A DNA stretch of 64,000 bases from NCBI GenBank assembly GCA_018350325.1, contig JAEVLN010000024.1, forward strand, positions 527,248 through 591,247, read 5' to 3'. Below are positions 33,315-44,736 of the stretch, piece after piece. Both the position numbers and the translations under genes were made by a program. How positions within the stretch are numbered: the stretch's first letter is position 1; each line of letters starts with the position of its first letter. Under the pieces are notes generated by a model. That model was given only the letters and a program-made list of their open reading frames with translations. It made no database searches and had not been told where the DNA came from. The stretch is from Globodera rostochiensis. Lineage: Eukaryota > Nematoda > Chromadorea > Rhabditida > Heteroderidae.

Positions 33315-36070
33315 ACCGGGAAAAATTATTTTGGGCAAACTTCGCCGTTTTTTTGCCAATAGTCAAATCTTTGAAACTCTGTTGAAGCAAGTTTCGTTCG
33401 AATATTCAACGGCAATACATGCTAATGCCAAAATTTGAATAAAATTATTATTAAAAAAATGAGAATTTGTTTATTTTAACTTGATTTTGTTATAGTCGTA
33501 CAAATTATACAGGGTTAAGAAACAGAAAAAAAATTTATTTTACAAAGAACTAATATATAATTGTTATATTATACTTTAAATGACTTATTCACTATAAAAA
33601 GCTAACTTGATCAACAGAATAAAAAAAATCAATAAACTATATAATTTACTCCTAAAAATTAAATGTAACTAAAATTTAAATTACTATGCAAACTAAAAAC
33701 TAATAATTTAACTAAAACCATATTAAATAAATAAACTATATTCTTGTCAATGATTGACTCGAGAAATTAATTAAATATTACAGCAAAGGATCGTTGCTCA
33801 TGACACTCCTCACCATCGGGTTTTGACTTAGTAAATTTAAATTGCGGGTCGCCAAGCTACCTTTTTCGTGTTGGTATTGGTGGCATTTAAGTATGGAGTG
33901 CTCCTCGCAGTGAGTCGTCTGCACTAAAAACAAAAATTATGTTTTGTATGAAAACCAAAGGTATAGAATAATATTTTGATAAAAATTTAAAATTTAACAT
34001 AAAGGAAATATTGATAAAAAAAAATAAATTTTATAAAATTATAAAGCCATTAGCACCCACCAAATGCACAGTATGTTCACAGAGACCGTGCGGAGACTTA
34101 TTTTGTTTAATCGGGAAAGCATTTATTGCTATGTAAATATTTTAATCGGAAGCAACGAAATAATATAGGTATATGGTATTAGAAAAAAAAGTACAACTTA
34201 CGATAACATAGTAATTGTTTCCTTTTTAATCACAGAAATATGATTAAAAACCAAAATTTAATTTAAGTAAAAAAATTACCTATGCGTAGAAATCAACGGC
34301 TAATAACTATTATGGCCGGAAGTAGGGATTAATTAAATGAAGTATGAATACTTTTTTAATATTTAAAAATACAAGAATTTTTTAGTTACCTATACAAATG
34401 AATAAATGTTGTTAAAAAATAACAATTTTGAAAGGGTAAACATTTTATAAAAGTTAGTTCTAACTACAATTTAAAATATTATTACAATCGAATAAACACG
34501 AAACTTGGTTTGAGTTATTTTTAAGCCACCTTCTAATTGCTACAGATTTCATTTATAAAACTTAGTGAAAACCCAAACAATTTATATTGAAAGAAATAAA
34601 AACAAAAAACAAAAATATAAATATAAATGAAGCGCATCGTGTCAGTCAACTCCTTTAAGAAAATATCTATGGCAGAGAGAATGTCAAATTCTCCAAAGGT
34701 TTCTAAATTTCATTTAGCCATGATTGAATTATCTATTACCGCAAAAACCGCAACGAATATTTTAATTTCTTCTTAATTAAAATGAGCAAAAGTCGCAAAG
34801 ATAAGAAACTACAAAATTTAAGATACAAAAAAACAAGAAAACCTTTGCACAAGAAAAACCGCCTTGCGATCTGCAGTCCAGCACCATGTTAAATTTGTGT
34901 AACTTCAAAAACAAACAATTTTGTATAAAAAAATTCATAATTTTGCTAAAGTCACTTAAGAGTCTTTACTGTTTTCATTATTATAATCAAATAAGTAAGC
35001 ATAATTATTACTTTGAAATTAATTAAGCAATAAAAAGAAGAAAAATAACATATAAGAAAAAAAAGATTTCATTTACTCAAAAGCCGTTAAGAAATGTGTC
35101 TCGAGATCAGACGATAATTTAAAAGTGGTTTTTTATCACATGTTACTGGGAGTAATGGGTTAACCATATATTTTTTCTTGTTCAGTGTAATCAAAATATT
35201 TAAAAATGTGATTTAAGATTATAAATAATTAAAAGGATTAAAAAAAATCACCAAAGGTGTCCATGATCCATAGATAAAAAAACACACATTTTACTTAAAT
35301 TAAATAAGTGCTTGCCCTAATAGATGTGGACAATATAATCAATATTCAAAAAATGAATATTTAAAGAATGAATTGAAATAAATGATTTGAATAACAAGCC
35401 ATTGTTATCCTATACAAAGATATTAAATAATCAAAATTTTACATTTTTAAAATTAATTATTTATTAATACATCATGACTCCACCAGAATTATAAAAAACA
35501 TGATAAATTACATTGGCTTTAATTAAGAAACGTAATTATACAAAGTATGGTTAAAGTTAAAACCGAATCGCCGGATTTCGAAGCAGAGAGAATAAGCATC
35601 ACCGCAACTATTTAGTGTTCTTCTGATCTCTTTGCGCCTCCGTTAAAAATAAATGAACAAATCTCAGTTTTAAAAAAGTCGTTAAAATTTATAGTTGAAA
35701 ACATAAATACTATTTCTTAAGTTGGAGATGAAAATACGAACATTAGTATTTATCAATTTGCTAAACGACAATTATATAGTGATCATGAGACAAATCCTCA
35801 GCATTTAGCCTCCGCAGCAGCTAATCATCACGGGTTATGGAAAAAATAAACTTATGGTGTTGCTAGAAATAAGAAATAACAAACCAAATCTGTATATTTA
35901 CTATCAATTAAAAAATATGTAACGAAACATGGCACTGCAATAGCTAAAATTGTCGGAATTATAACGTTAAATAAATTTAATAAGGTAAATACATACAAAA
36001 ACAAAGTTCAAATATTATAAAAAATACAAATAATAATTCAAAAAAGTTCACAATACATCAAAAGGCTACA
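33315..36070. repeat. Further copied segments among A-rich DNA
   Basis: 33315-33420 copies 20840-20960; 34845-34985 copies 31530-31640 and a phrase from 32000; 35838-36070 copies 20575-20830. Islets at 35560-35640 and 35775-35850 are open in places (the latter reads NPQHLASAAANHHGLW on +) but lack support. Confidence 0.7.
33778..34096 (-). CDS. Two-exon gene remnant with a Cys/His cluster
   Basis: On the - strand, exon 33778-33923 follows a GTTTTTAG acceptor and stays open for 48 codons to TAA: it starts QTTHCEEHSILKCHQYQHEK and ends NPMVRSVMSNDPLL. Upstream, 34057-34096 reads SPHGLCEHTVHLV and joins in phase if GTGCTA is the donor. The C-x2-H ... H-C-x2-H ... C-H spacing suggests a zinc-binding motif. 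On the + strand the upstream piece reads TVCSQRPCGDLFC, also Cys-rich, so strand is not certain. Confidence 0.35.
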
Positions 36071-36331
36071 CAGTTTTAATAACCTATTCCGTAATATGTT
36101 TAAACACTACAAAAAATTATTTTGGTAGGTTCGAGATTCACATTTTTATTCCATATTTAAATCAAGTTTTTCAAATTTATTTATGTATTTAGCTATCAAT
36201 ATGTTGTATTACAGACCAAAAGTCTTGGGTTTTTTTGGTTTTGGGTTGTTTTGAAAATTTCAGCAAAACATGTATTAAAAAAAACTTTATTTATTCATAC
36301 CTTGAAAACAATAAAATTGCAAGAGGTTAAT

Positions 36332-36720
36332 CATGCTGAGCCGTTTCGCAAAATCCGCGATTTATTTTAATTGCAACAATTTTTTTTCAAGATTTATTTA
36401 CATCAAAAATAAATGTTCACACGAATGTTTAAGCCTAAGCTTAACGAACCCGGGTGGCTTAGGCCTAAGCCTAACGAACCCCATGCCAGGGTGGTTTAGG
36501 CCTAAGCTTAACGAACCCCTAAGTCTCCAACTTTTCCCCTTAAAAAAGTCGGTTTTCCTTAATTTTAAAAAATTTCAACAGATTCTAAAACCGCTATAAA
36601 TTCTCAAATGCAGATTATATTCTTTTTATATACTTTTTATTATTAAAAATTTAATAATATTTTAGTGATTTTGCGTAACACCCATTCATAGTGGCGGATT
36701 TTGCGAAACGACCTAGCACC
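36332..36720. mobile_element. Mutator-like MITE with 9-base target duplication
   Basis: Direct repeats GAGGTTAAT flank it at 36323-36331 and 36721-36729. Nine-base duplications are typical of Mutator-like elements. Left end CATGCTGAGCCGTTTCGCAA; right end inverted GGTGCTAGGTCGTTTCGCAA, both followed by AATCCGC. The ends resemble those of the fold-back element at 12062-12491. Inside are three copies of a TAAGCxTAACGAACCC word. The 88-codon frame through it is a by-product of that repeat. No transposase is encoded. Confidence 0.85.
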
Positions 36721-36729
36721 GAGGTTAAT

Positions 36730-37104
36730 ATGTAAAGAGGCTGGTTAAAAAAACCGTGTAAAATTGTGCGTTCAGATTATTTCTTACTTTAATATTTATT
36801 AATTAAAAAACATTTTACAATAAAGTGAATAATTAGTTCTTTTTTTTAGTATTTAAAAGCTATTTTTTGTTATTTTAAATATTTTAAAATTTGATTAAAA
36901 TATCATAAATACACCAACATTTTAAAAATCAGACAGCGATTATTTTTCTTAATTGAATATTAAATAATATTTTAAAGTCTAGCTACAGTTGTTAATTTTT
37001 TTCATTTGTGAATGTATTTTAAACGTGATAATATAATGTTAAACTTAAATGGATTATTTTAATAAATTTTATTTAGCATATTATTAATGTATTATTACAT
37101 TCTA
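36730..37104. other. Composition switch from A-rich to T-rich
   Basis: Between about 36.1 and 37.0 kb the + strand stops being A-rich and becomes T-rich, and stays so to about 58 kb. No gene is seen in this stretch. Confidence 0.45.
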
Positions 37105-37330
37105 GTAAGGTTGTTGGCAATCGGTTAACCAAACCGAAGCCGAAAACCGGGGTTTTTTTGGCCCAAAACCCGAAATCTAAACCCGGTTTTTTGGCCCAAA
37201 AAGCAAAACCCGAGTTTTTTTGGCCCAAAAACCGAAATCGAAAACCGGGGGTTGCAAAACCGGCGTAACCGAAACTCGGTACCCTCGGTGTTCCGGTTCG
37301 CTTTGAAAAAAATCAAAAAATGCACCCCTA
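37105..37330. repeat. Simple-word element built from AACCGAA / GGCCCAAAA words
   Basis: Read on the - strand it starts TAGGGGTGCA and is filled with CGGTTTT, AACCG and TTTTTGGGCC words in both orientations. The TAGGGGTGCA start is common in hAT-like MITEs. The other end (AGGTTGTTGGCAATCGG) matches only loosely, and no target duplication was found. The 66-codon frame through it (Phe, Arg, Gly repeats) is not a gene. Confidence 0.65.
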
Positions 37331-38693
37331 TGATGGGATTTTTAGGGAGTTTTATTGTGTCATATATTTTGACAAAAAATGATTACTTCAATTTATAAAT
37401 TCAATTTGCACAAACTTACTTATTTGATTATCAAAAATTGCAAAAATTAATTGTGTTGTTTGCCGAAAATTGCTGACATAAAAAGTAAGCGGAGGTAGAT
37501 ATGCGCCACCAGAGGCTAAAATTTTTTAACATTTTCAGCCCTTTAAGGAAAAATTAGTTTTGGATCAATTTTCTTATCAAAAAGAGATCTAATTTTAAAT
37601 TTTTTTGGTAATTGCTAAAAAGCTTTAAAAAATTGCCAAATTTTAAGTTTTTAAATAATTTTTACTTAAGTTTATATTTTTCTTTTTATTCTTCATCACT
37701 TTCATCACGTGCTGATCTCGCGTCGCTCGCACTCACAAGGGGAAATCAATTTATTTATTTAGATGATTTTATTTAAAAGTTACACTGCATTTCTTCCAGC
37801 TGGCAGTATTAAATTTAATTTTAAGAAAGAAAATAAAATTAAGGTTATATTCGTTTATGTGTAGCGGCATGATTAATTAGCAAAATTTTTAATAAAAAAA
37901 CCAATTAAAAATGATTTATTTAGAAATACTTCTACTTATATTTTTCAGTTTTTATTTATTTTAATTATTAATATTATCGAGAACTATTTGGGTTTTTTTA
38001 TTTTTTATTTTTAATATTATCGAGATTGCGTATTAATTCAGTTTTCCAAACAGCAGTTGCAATTTATTTGATATTTTGTAATTGTTAATAAGTGAAAACC
38101 ATTTTATTATTATAACTAGCTAAAAAGATGTTTTTTGATTAACAAATTCTTATTAATATGTATTGGCACCTTTCTTTAGACCTCCTCATACGGAAAGGAC
38201 AGTTTTTTCAATAAGAGTTGTATTTTGCATTGAAGATAACCGGAGTAAAGGTAAAATAATATTTCTTATAATTTTTTTAAACTTTGAGTGGATTTGAATT
38301 TGTTTATTTGAATTATAGTTATTCAACTCGTAACTATCATAATTTATACTAATCGAAAGTATATTTACAAATTAAAATTTTTTGTTTTAAATATTTTTGA
38401 TGTATGATATTATGAATAAATAGCTATATATAAAGTCATATGATTGCTATAAGAACAACCGATAAATTTTTATGTGAAATTATTTAGCGAGGACGGGGAA
38501 AATTTCCTGCCGTCTGTGCCACCTATATTTGCATTTTTTTTAACTGCGAGCCTGTATATAATTAAAATTGTACATATTATTTATAATATGACGAGTTTAA
38601 GAAAAATCTTTTCAAAGATTTAATGATTTTGCTTAATAATAATTTACAATAATCAACCCTTGAACATCCGTGTTTAGGTCCAAAGAACTTATT
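37331..38693. other. T-rich DNA, no gene seen
   Basis: T-rich sequence with islets near 37690-37740 and 38490-38530 that have no sustained frame. Confidence 0.4.
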
Positions 38694-38860
38694 AGGTTTT
38701 GGATTGCTCGGTTTTTCGCTTCCGTCACCTGCATTGGCAAGAGGTTATACACTCTCTGGATTCTTTACGCGGTGCAATTAGCCTTTTGCGGAAACTGCGC
38801 ACATTTGCCTCCCTTACGCTTTGCTTAAATTGCTTCTTATTTTAGTTGTTTTTTAGTGAA
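38694..38860 (+). CDS. Exon-like islet at the start of the duplicated unit
   Basis: After ATTAG the + strand is open for about 49 codons in one frame (VLDCSVFRFRHLHWQEVIHS, then LRGAISLLRKLRTFASLTL) and about 45 in another. The islet is clearly richer in G+C than its flanks and is identical in the second unit. No family recognised. Confidence 0.25.
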
Positions 38861-38872
38861 TTTATATTATTG

Positions 38873-39345
38873 TTACATTTTTATTTGAAGTAATTGCTTT
38901 GCAAAATCTAAAAGATTATTGAATTTTAACTGTTTACTAATAGTTGTTAAATTTAGATTAAGGAAAATCTCACGCACCCGTTCCAGGAATACGGGTTTTG
39001 TTCGGCGGCATTCGGAGCGCTTTATGATTTTTCTAAATATTTTTCTGATAACACGTATCCAATTGAAGTCTCGCCGACATTGTGCCCTCATTTAGCAACT
39101 AAACGTATATTGCGTATTTTGGGCGTTTTCGGGAACAAAACATATTTTGGCATTTTGTATTTGCCCTTTTTTTGTGAATTACACACAAAAGATAGATTAC
39201 TGGCCGTTTTTGAAAAATATTTCGTCTTTAAAGGTATAACCTTTGGCGCGCGTACAACTCGGCAGTAGAAAAAATATTTTGAAATCAAAAATATGCAAAT
39301 CACCAAATTTATCTTTAAATAATTTTCTATTAAAATGCGATTCAT
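38873..39345 (-). CDS. Open frames on both strands; possible exon region
   Basis: A + frame is stop-free from 38957 to 39265 (103 codons, no Met; acceptor TTAAATTTAG and donor G|GTATAACC would make it an internal exon of about 280 bases). On the - strand two ATG-initiated frames of 72 (38873-39091) and 85 codons (39088-39345) overlap it; the latter is Lys-rich (KKGKYKMPKYVLFPKTPKIR). All are preserved unchanged in unit 2 (42882-43354), which says little because the duplication is recent. The region is likely genic; the strand is unresolved. Confidence 0.3.
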
Positions 39346-39772
39346 TGTTTGCTTTTACAAAGCCAGTGGCTGCTTTACAAATTGCACAAAATATTAATTA
39401 TATACTTTTTCAATTTTGTAAAAAAAAATGTGTTGTTATTTTATTGTGACTTATTTTAGGTGTTTACTTTAAATTGGCGGTCCCAAATTTTTGTATTTCT
39501 TCATTCGTCTATTTTTATGTAATGATATTCTGCCGAAAAAATAATTCATCTTACATGTTTGTTATTTATGTTTAAATTTTACACTAATTTCTTTGTTAAT
39601 GCTTGGTTGTTTAAAATATGTTTTTAAATATTGCGAACCTTTCAAAATGCATTTGTAAGATGTGAGTTTGTAATTATTATACTAAAAAATAAAGCAGGAT
39701 TTAATATAAATTAAAGATTAAAATTTTTTCTATATCAATACATTAATATTGTAGTTTAATGGCATGGACTGA

Positions 39773-39919
39773 CTATTTTTTAGAGGCCCATTGGAATTTT
39801 GGCACCTCAACTGCGTCGGGCGAAAATGTAATCCGCATGTGTTTTGTCTTTTCTGATTGGGCCGAGCCCATTGTCTGTGCTTCGTATGCCTCCTTCACGA
39901 TTTTGTCCGCAATTGCCAT
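39773..39919 (-). CDS. 48-codon ORF or first exon, hydrophilic
   Basis: On the - strand AAA precedes ATG-G at 39919 (good initiation context). The frame reads MAIADKIVKEAYEAQTMGSA, continues with a Lys/Glu-rich stretch and VEVPKFQWASKK, then TAG. A GTGCCA after VE could serve as donor. The + strand is also open here but gives a hydrophobic, Cys/Ser/Phe-rich translation, so the - strand is preferred. Identical copy at 43782-43928. Not recognised. Confidence 0.4.
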   Translation of the reverse strand: MAIADKIVKEAYEAQTMGSAQSEKTKHMRITFSPDAVEVPKFQWASKK

Positions 39920-42338
39920 TTTATAATTGTATCAAAACGATTTATGTAAATTTTTTTGTCTATTTTTTATTTAGCTATTATTCAGCTGTTTGAGTTTTTT
40001 TGCATTAATTTGGGTTGTGTGAGACAAATTCATATATTGTTTTCTCATTTAATGTTTCACCTTTTTTTTTTAGTGATTCAATTCCATTCGGTTAATTGTT
40101 TTAAATTCCATTAGGATTTTTTTTTTTTTTTTAGGTTTTTTAGTTGTACATAATTTGACATTGCATTGGGGAGTCCCGCTCGCTTTATGTTCTTCTGCTC
40201 GCTTTATCTGTAAGTTTCAACAAAATATGCTAATCATTGATTTGTTCATTTCATTTATTGTAATTTAAAATTTGTTAAAGCATTTTTCTGAAATTTAAAA
40301 TCGAACACCATAAATTATATTCTTTTTAGCATTTAATACTTTTTAATTTTAATTTTTCTAAATGGTGTTCTTACGGATGTGCTGTGATTTTTTCGCTGTC
40401 TTTTCCATGTTCCAATTAGTTTTTGTATTAGTATTGAATAGCAATAAATCATCTTCATTATTCTACATAATCAAATAGATCCATTATCATTTGAAGATTT
40501 TAACCCAACAAATTACGATGCAAAAGTTTTTTTTTGAATCTGACACATTTTTTTTTTATAATTTAGGAATTGTTTTGTGTTATGAAAAAAATTCGGGTAT
40601 TAAAAAATTTGGAAACCTGTGCATCCATTATTTTATGCCCCAAATGGTTTATTTTTAATCATTATAAGCTGGTTTTGGAGCAAACATTTCTTTTAAAAGA
40701 TTATATCTGTTTACTTGATGTTTAAAATTTTTTTTGTAACTTATTTCGTTTAAAAATTGTAATTATTTAAATGGTATTATTAGTTATTCTTCATAATCGT
40801 ACAAAAACCAATCAAAACATGTTATGAAAATTAAAGCAAAAATTAATTTTGCAGGAAAAACTGTTTAAAAATTTACATTTTTTGAATATGTCGTTATTTT
40901 TTAAATTAATTTTAGTTTTGCAATCAATAAAAAAAGCATGTCGGTTGTGGTCATTAATATTCATTCTTTTAGACACTTTGATTTAGGCTGCACATTTTTT
41001 TGCCTTTGGCCACTTTCAAAATGCTTTATAATACTGAATCATTTTTTATCAGTTCATATCTTTTTAATTCTATTTACACACAAATTGTTTTTATCTTATT
41101 TTGACTTGTTTTCATTGGGCTAGATTTTCACAGATTTTTTTAATCACAAATATTAGAATATTGCTTAATCAGTAGTAAATACGTTATGACCGTATTACGT
41201 TCAACAGCTAGCGAAAGCGATCTTACATTTCGATAAAGTAAATAAATATTTGGGGAGAATATTGTATCGTACATTATTTAATTTTGTTTTTGTTTTAGAA
41301 ATTAATTTTTTTGTAATTAATTTTTTCTTAGATTGACGATGAGTCTTTTTTTTGTTTAGTTATCTTGTTGAACCGTTCTAACGAATTTTATTTATGTATT
41401 TTTAAACAATGAACACAATTTGACTAGCAGAAAAAAATGTTTTTGCTTTTGTTTTAAGATAATTGTTCGTTATTTAATTATTTTAAAAGTTATACTTACA
41501 TTTTGTTTAAAAATGTTGGGTAAATTGCATTTTAGTTCTCTTATTTTTTAGGTAATCAATTCATATATTTTAACTACTATTTATTTTAACATGTAAATTC
41601 ATCGGTTACTTTAAAAATATTTATGCGTTTAAACAATTTGTTTGCTTAGCTTAGAGTTTAAACTTGTTTTGTCAGTAAACCATTTCCAATATTCGATGCT
41701 TGTTTTAATTTTTAAGTTTATTTTATAAATAGTATTTTTATTTTTTATGATTTAATAATGTATATTTATTGACAATTAACCAATTTTCAAAATACTCATG
41801 CCACGACACGCTTGAATGAATAATAGCTTTGCCTTGCCAATTCCATAATAGACTTTCCGATTTATCGAAGTTTAGTTTTTTTTATATTTCCTTTGATATG
41901 GGAAAATAAAAGTTAATTATTTTTTTAATGTTTTTTTCTTTATGTTTAAATATATATTCAATAATTCATTTTGTTAAAAAATTTTATGAAATTTTTTATT
42001 TGACTTTATCTTTTAGTTGGCAAATGTTAAATATAAAAATAATTATCTTATTTTAATAAATTTTATATCATAAATAATCTCGTTTAAATCATTTTAAATT
42101 TGCTGTTTTTTATAATGTAAGGTTTGCGATCTTGCTCCATTTGGCATATAATGCAAAACTGTATTTCACAGGTACAATGTTGCGTAAGGTTGTGTCGATC
42201 AACTTCATTTTTTCCTTATATTAAAATATCTAATTGATTGCTTAGCCTTTTTCAAAAATACTATTGATTAACTTACTTTTTATTAATTTATTTAAAATCC
42301 TTAAAAATTTTTAATATTTTGCTAAAGAAATATAAATT
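39920..42338. other. T-rich DNA inside the duplicated unit
   Basis: Long T runs and A+T sequence. A 61-codon + frame at 40938-41123 is A+T-derived. Islets at 40150-40210, 41180-41225 and 42120-42200 have no sustained frame. Confidence 0.4.
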
Positions 42339-42704
42339 ATGGATTTATCTATTTGTGTTAAAGTTTATTTTTTGATTTATTTTATTACATTGGGTTTTAT
42401 TTTATTATTTTTGTACAAGTATTTAATGTTCATACTCATTATATTTAAGCGATATTTTATTCTTTTCACATGTATGCAATTCTGCCTTGAAAAGAAAACC
42501 ACGCCGCTTTTTGCCATGTGCGACACGTCGCGAATGTACGCATGCGGCTTGTCAACATGCCACGCAACGCACCTTCGTAATCTAAAACAGGCGCGTAAAA
42601 CATTGGAAAGTGGCCCCCAACTAACGCGTATTAGCAAACTATTCCAACACCCTTCTGGGCGCTATTTATTTTGTAGGGGGAAAATGTTTTTAAAAGTAAA
42701 ATAG
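42339..42704 (+). CDS. 121-codon ORF, hydrophobic start and Cys/Arg-rich end
   Basis: The longest ATG-to-stop + frame outside the retroelement. Residues 1-45 are strongly hydrophobic (A+T-derived); the G+C-rich remainder reads FAMCDTSRMYACGLSTCHAT and LKQARKTLESGPQLTRIS. The stop falls at the unit boundary. In unit 2 (46738-47098) three homopolymer changes (CCTTG/CCTTTG, AAAA/AAA, CCCCC/CCCC) break it. It may be a real exon, an antisense shadow (86 codons on -), or chance. Confidence 0.25.
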   Translation: MDLSICVKVYFLIYFITLGFILLFLYKYLMFILIIFKRYFILFTCMQFCLEKKTTPLFAMCDTSRMYACGLSTCHATHLRNLKQARKTLESGPQLTRISKLFQHPSGRYLFCRGKMFLKVK

Positions 42705-43781
42705 GTTTTGGATTGCTCGGTTTTTCGCTTCCGTCACCTGCATTGGCAAGAGGTTATACACTCTCTGGATTCTTTACGCGGTGCAATTAGCCTTTTGCGG
42801 AAACTGCGCACATTTGCCTCCCTTACGCTTTGCTTAAATTGCTTCTTATTTTAGTTGTTTTTTAGTGAATTTATATTATTGTTACATTTTTATTTGAAGT
42901 AATTGCTTTGCAAAATCTAAAAGATTATTGAATTTTAACTGTTTACTAATAGTTGTTAAATTTAGATTAAGGAAAATCTCACGCACCCGTTCCAGGAATA
43001 CGGGTTTTGTTCGGCGGCATTCGGAGCGCTTTATGATTTTTCTAAATATTTTTCTGATAACACGTATCCAATTGAAGTCTCGCCGACATTGTGCCCTCAT
43101 TTAGCAACTAAACGTATATTGCGTATTTTGGGCGTTTTCGGGAACAAAACATATTTTGGCATTTTGTATTTGCCCTTTTTTTGTGAATTACACACAAAAG
43201 ATAGATTACTGGCCGTTTTTGAAAAATATTTCGTCTTTAAAGGTATAACCTTTGGCGCGCGTACAACTCGGCAGTAGAAAAAATATTTTGAAATCAAAAA
43301 TATGCAAATCACCAAATTTATCTTTAAATAATTTTCTATTAAAATGCGATTCATTGTTTGCTTTTACAAAGCCAGTGGCTGCTTTACAAATTGCACAAAA
43401 TATTAATTATATACTTTTTCAATTTTGTAAAAAAAAATGTGTTGTTATTTTATTGTGACTTATTTTAGGTGTTTACTTTAAATTGGCGGTCCCAAATTTT
43501 TGTATTTCTTCATTCGTCTATTTTTATGTAATGATATTCTGCCGAAAAAATAATTCATCTTACATGTTTGTTATTTATGTTTAAATTTTACACTAATTTC
43601 TTTGTTAATGCTTGGTTGTTTAAAATATGTTTTTAAATATTGCGAACCTTTCAAAATGCATTTGTAAGATGTGAGTTTGTAATTATTATACTAAAAAATA
43701 AAGCAGGATTTAATATAAATTAAAGATTAAAATTTTTTCTATATCAATACATTAATATTGTAGTTTAATGGCATGGACTGA

Positions 43782-43928
43782 CTATTTTTTAGAGGCCCAT
43801 TGGAATTTTGGCACCTCAACTGCGTCGGGCGAAAATGTAATCCGCATGTGTTTTGTCTTTTCTGATTGGGCCGAGCCCATTGTCTGTGCTTCGTATGCCT
43901 CCTTCACGATTTTGTCCGCAATTGCCAT
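43782..43928 (-). CDS. Second copy of the 48-codon hydrophilic ORF
   Basis: Same sequence and context as 39773-39919, offset by 4009 bases. No differences seen. Confidence 0.4.
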   Translation of the reverse strand: MAIADKIVKEAYEAQTMGSAQSEKTKHMRITFSPDAVEVPKFQWASKK

Positions 43929-44221
43929 TTTATAATTGTATCAAAACGATTTATGTAAATTTTTTTGTCTATTTTTTATTTAGCTATTATTCAGCTGTTT
44001 GAGTTTTTTTGCATTAATTTGGGTTGTGTGAGACAAATTCATATATTGTTTTCTCATTTAATGTTTCACCTTTTTTTTTAGTGATTCAATTCCATTCGGT
44101 TAATTGTTTTAAATTCCATTAGGATTTTTTTTTTTTTTTAGGTTTTTTAGTTGTACATAATTTGACATTGCATTGGGGAGTCCCGCTCGCTTTATGTTCT
44201 TCTGCTCGCTTTATCTGTAAG

Positions 44222-44736
44222 TTTCAACAAAATATGCTAATCATTGATTTGTTCATTTCATTTATTGTAATTTAAAATTTGTTAAAGCATTTTTCTGAAA
44301 TTTAAAATCGAACACCATAAATTATACATACTCTTTTTAAGTTTTTTCAAATATAATAACATATGTTTATTTATTCATTGACATAAATTTGCCATTTTTT
44401 ATAGTCTTCCTCTTTAGAATGCCTTTAATTATAATTTTTTTTGGGTTATATGCTAAATATTTTGGAAGTACAAATTAAGACTTTGTCAAAACTAACGAAA
44501 ATTATTTGGCTGATTTAATAACTTTAATATTTTGCTTTTTTTAATTATATTTAAAAAATAATTTTTTGCAATTGACCTTTTTATTACATTTAAAATATTT
44601 TCAACATATGTTTGATTATTGTTGACCATGATAAAACTTCAACAAAATAAGCTAATCATTGATGTGTTCATTTATTGTAATTTCAAATTTGTTAACGCAT
44701 TTTCCTGAAATTTACAATCGAACACCATAAATTATA
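44222..44736. repeat. Direct-repeat-flanked 410-base segment unique to unit 2
   Basis: A repeat of about 100 bases (AACAAAATA-GCTAATCATTGA ... TCGAACACCATAAATTATA) occurs at 44222-44326 and, diverged, at 44638-44736. Unit 1 has only one such repeat (near 40207-40319). Either unit 1 lost the segment by recombination between the repeats or unit 2 gained it. Confidence 0.85.

Larger units (their letters stand above)
38694..42702 (+). repeat. Tandem duplication, unit 1 (4009 bases)
   Basis: Begins AGGTTTTGGATTGCTCGG and ends TTTTTAAAAGTAAAAT, directly followed by the second unit. By eye the two units differ mainly in homopolymer lengths and rare substitutions, so the duplication is recent or one copy is an assembly artefact. 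Contents include the open frames listed separately. Confidence 0.95.

Noticed and set aside
4000..36000. Ciliate-like scrambled germline gene segments separated by AT-rich eliminated DNA
   Set aside because: Islets and scrambled copies suggest it, but the BEL/Pao element, the GT-AG introns and ordinary stop codons point to an animal, and no pointer repeats flank the islets.
36333..36599. 88-codon + frame with repeated SLTNPG
   Set aside because: It follows the internal word repeat of a Mutator-like MITE.
37125..37325. 66-codon - frame rich in Phe, Arg and Gly
   Set aside because: Translation of the AACCGAA/GGCCCAAAA word element.
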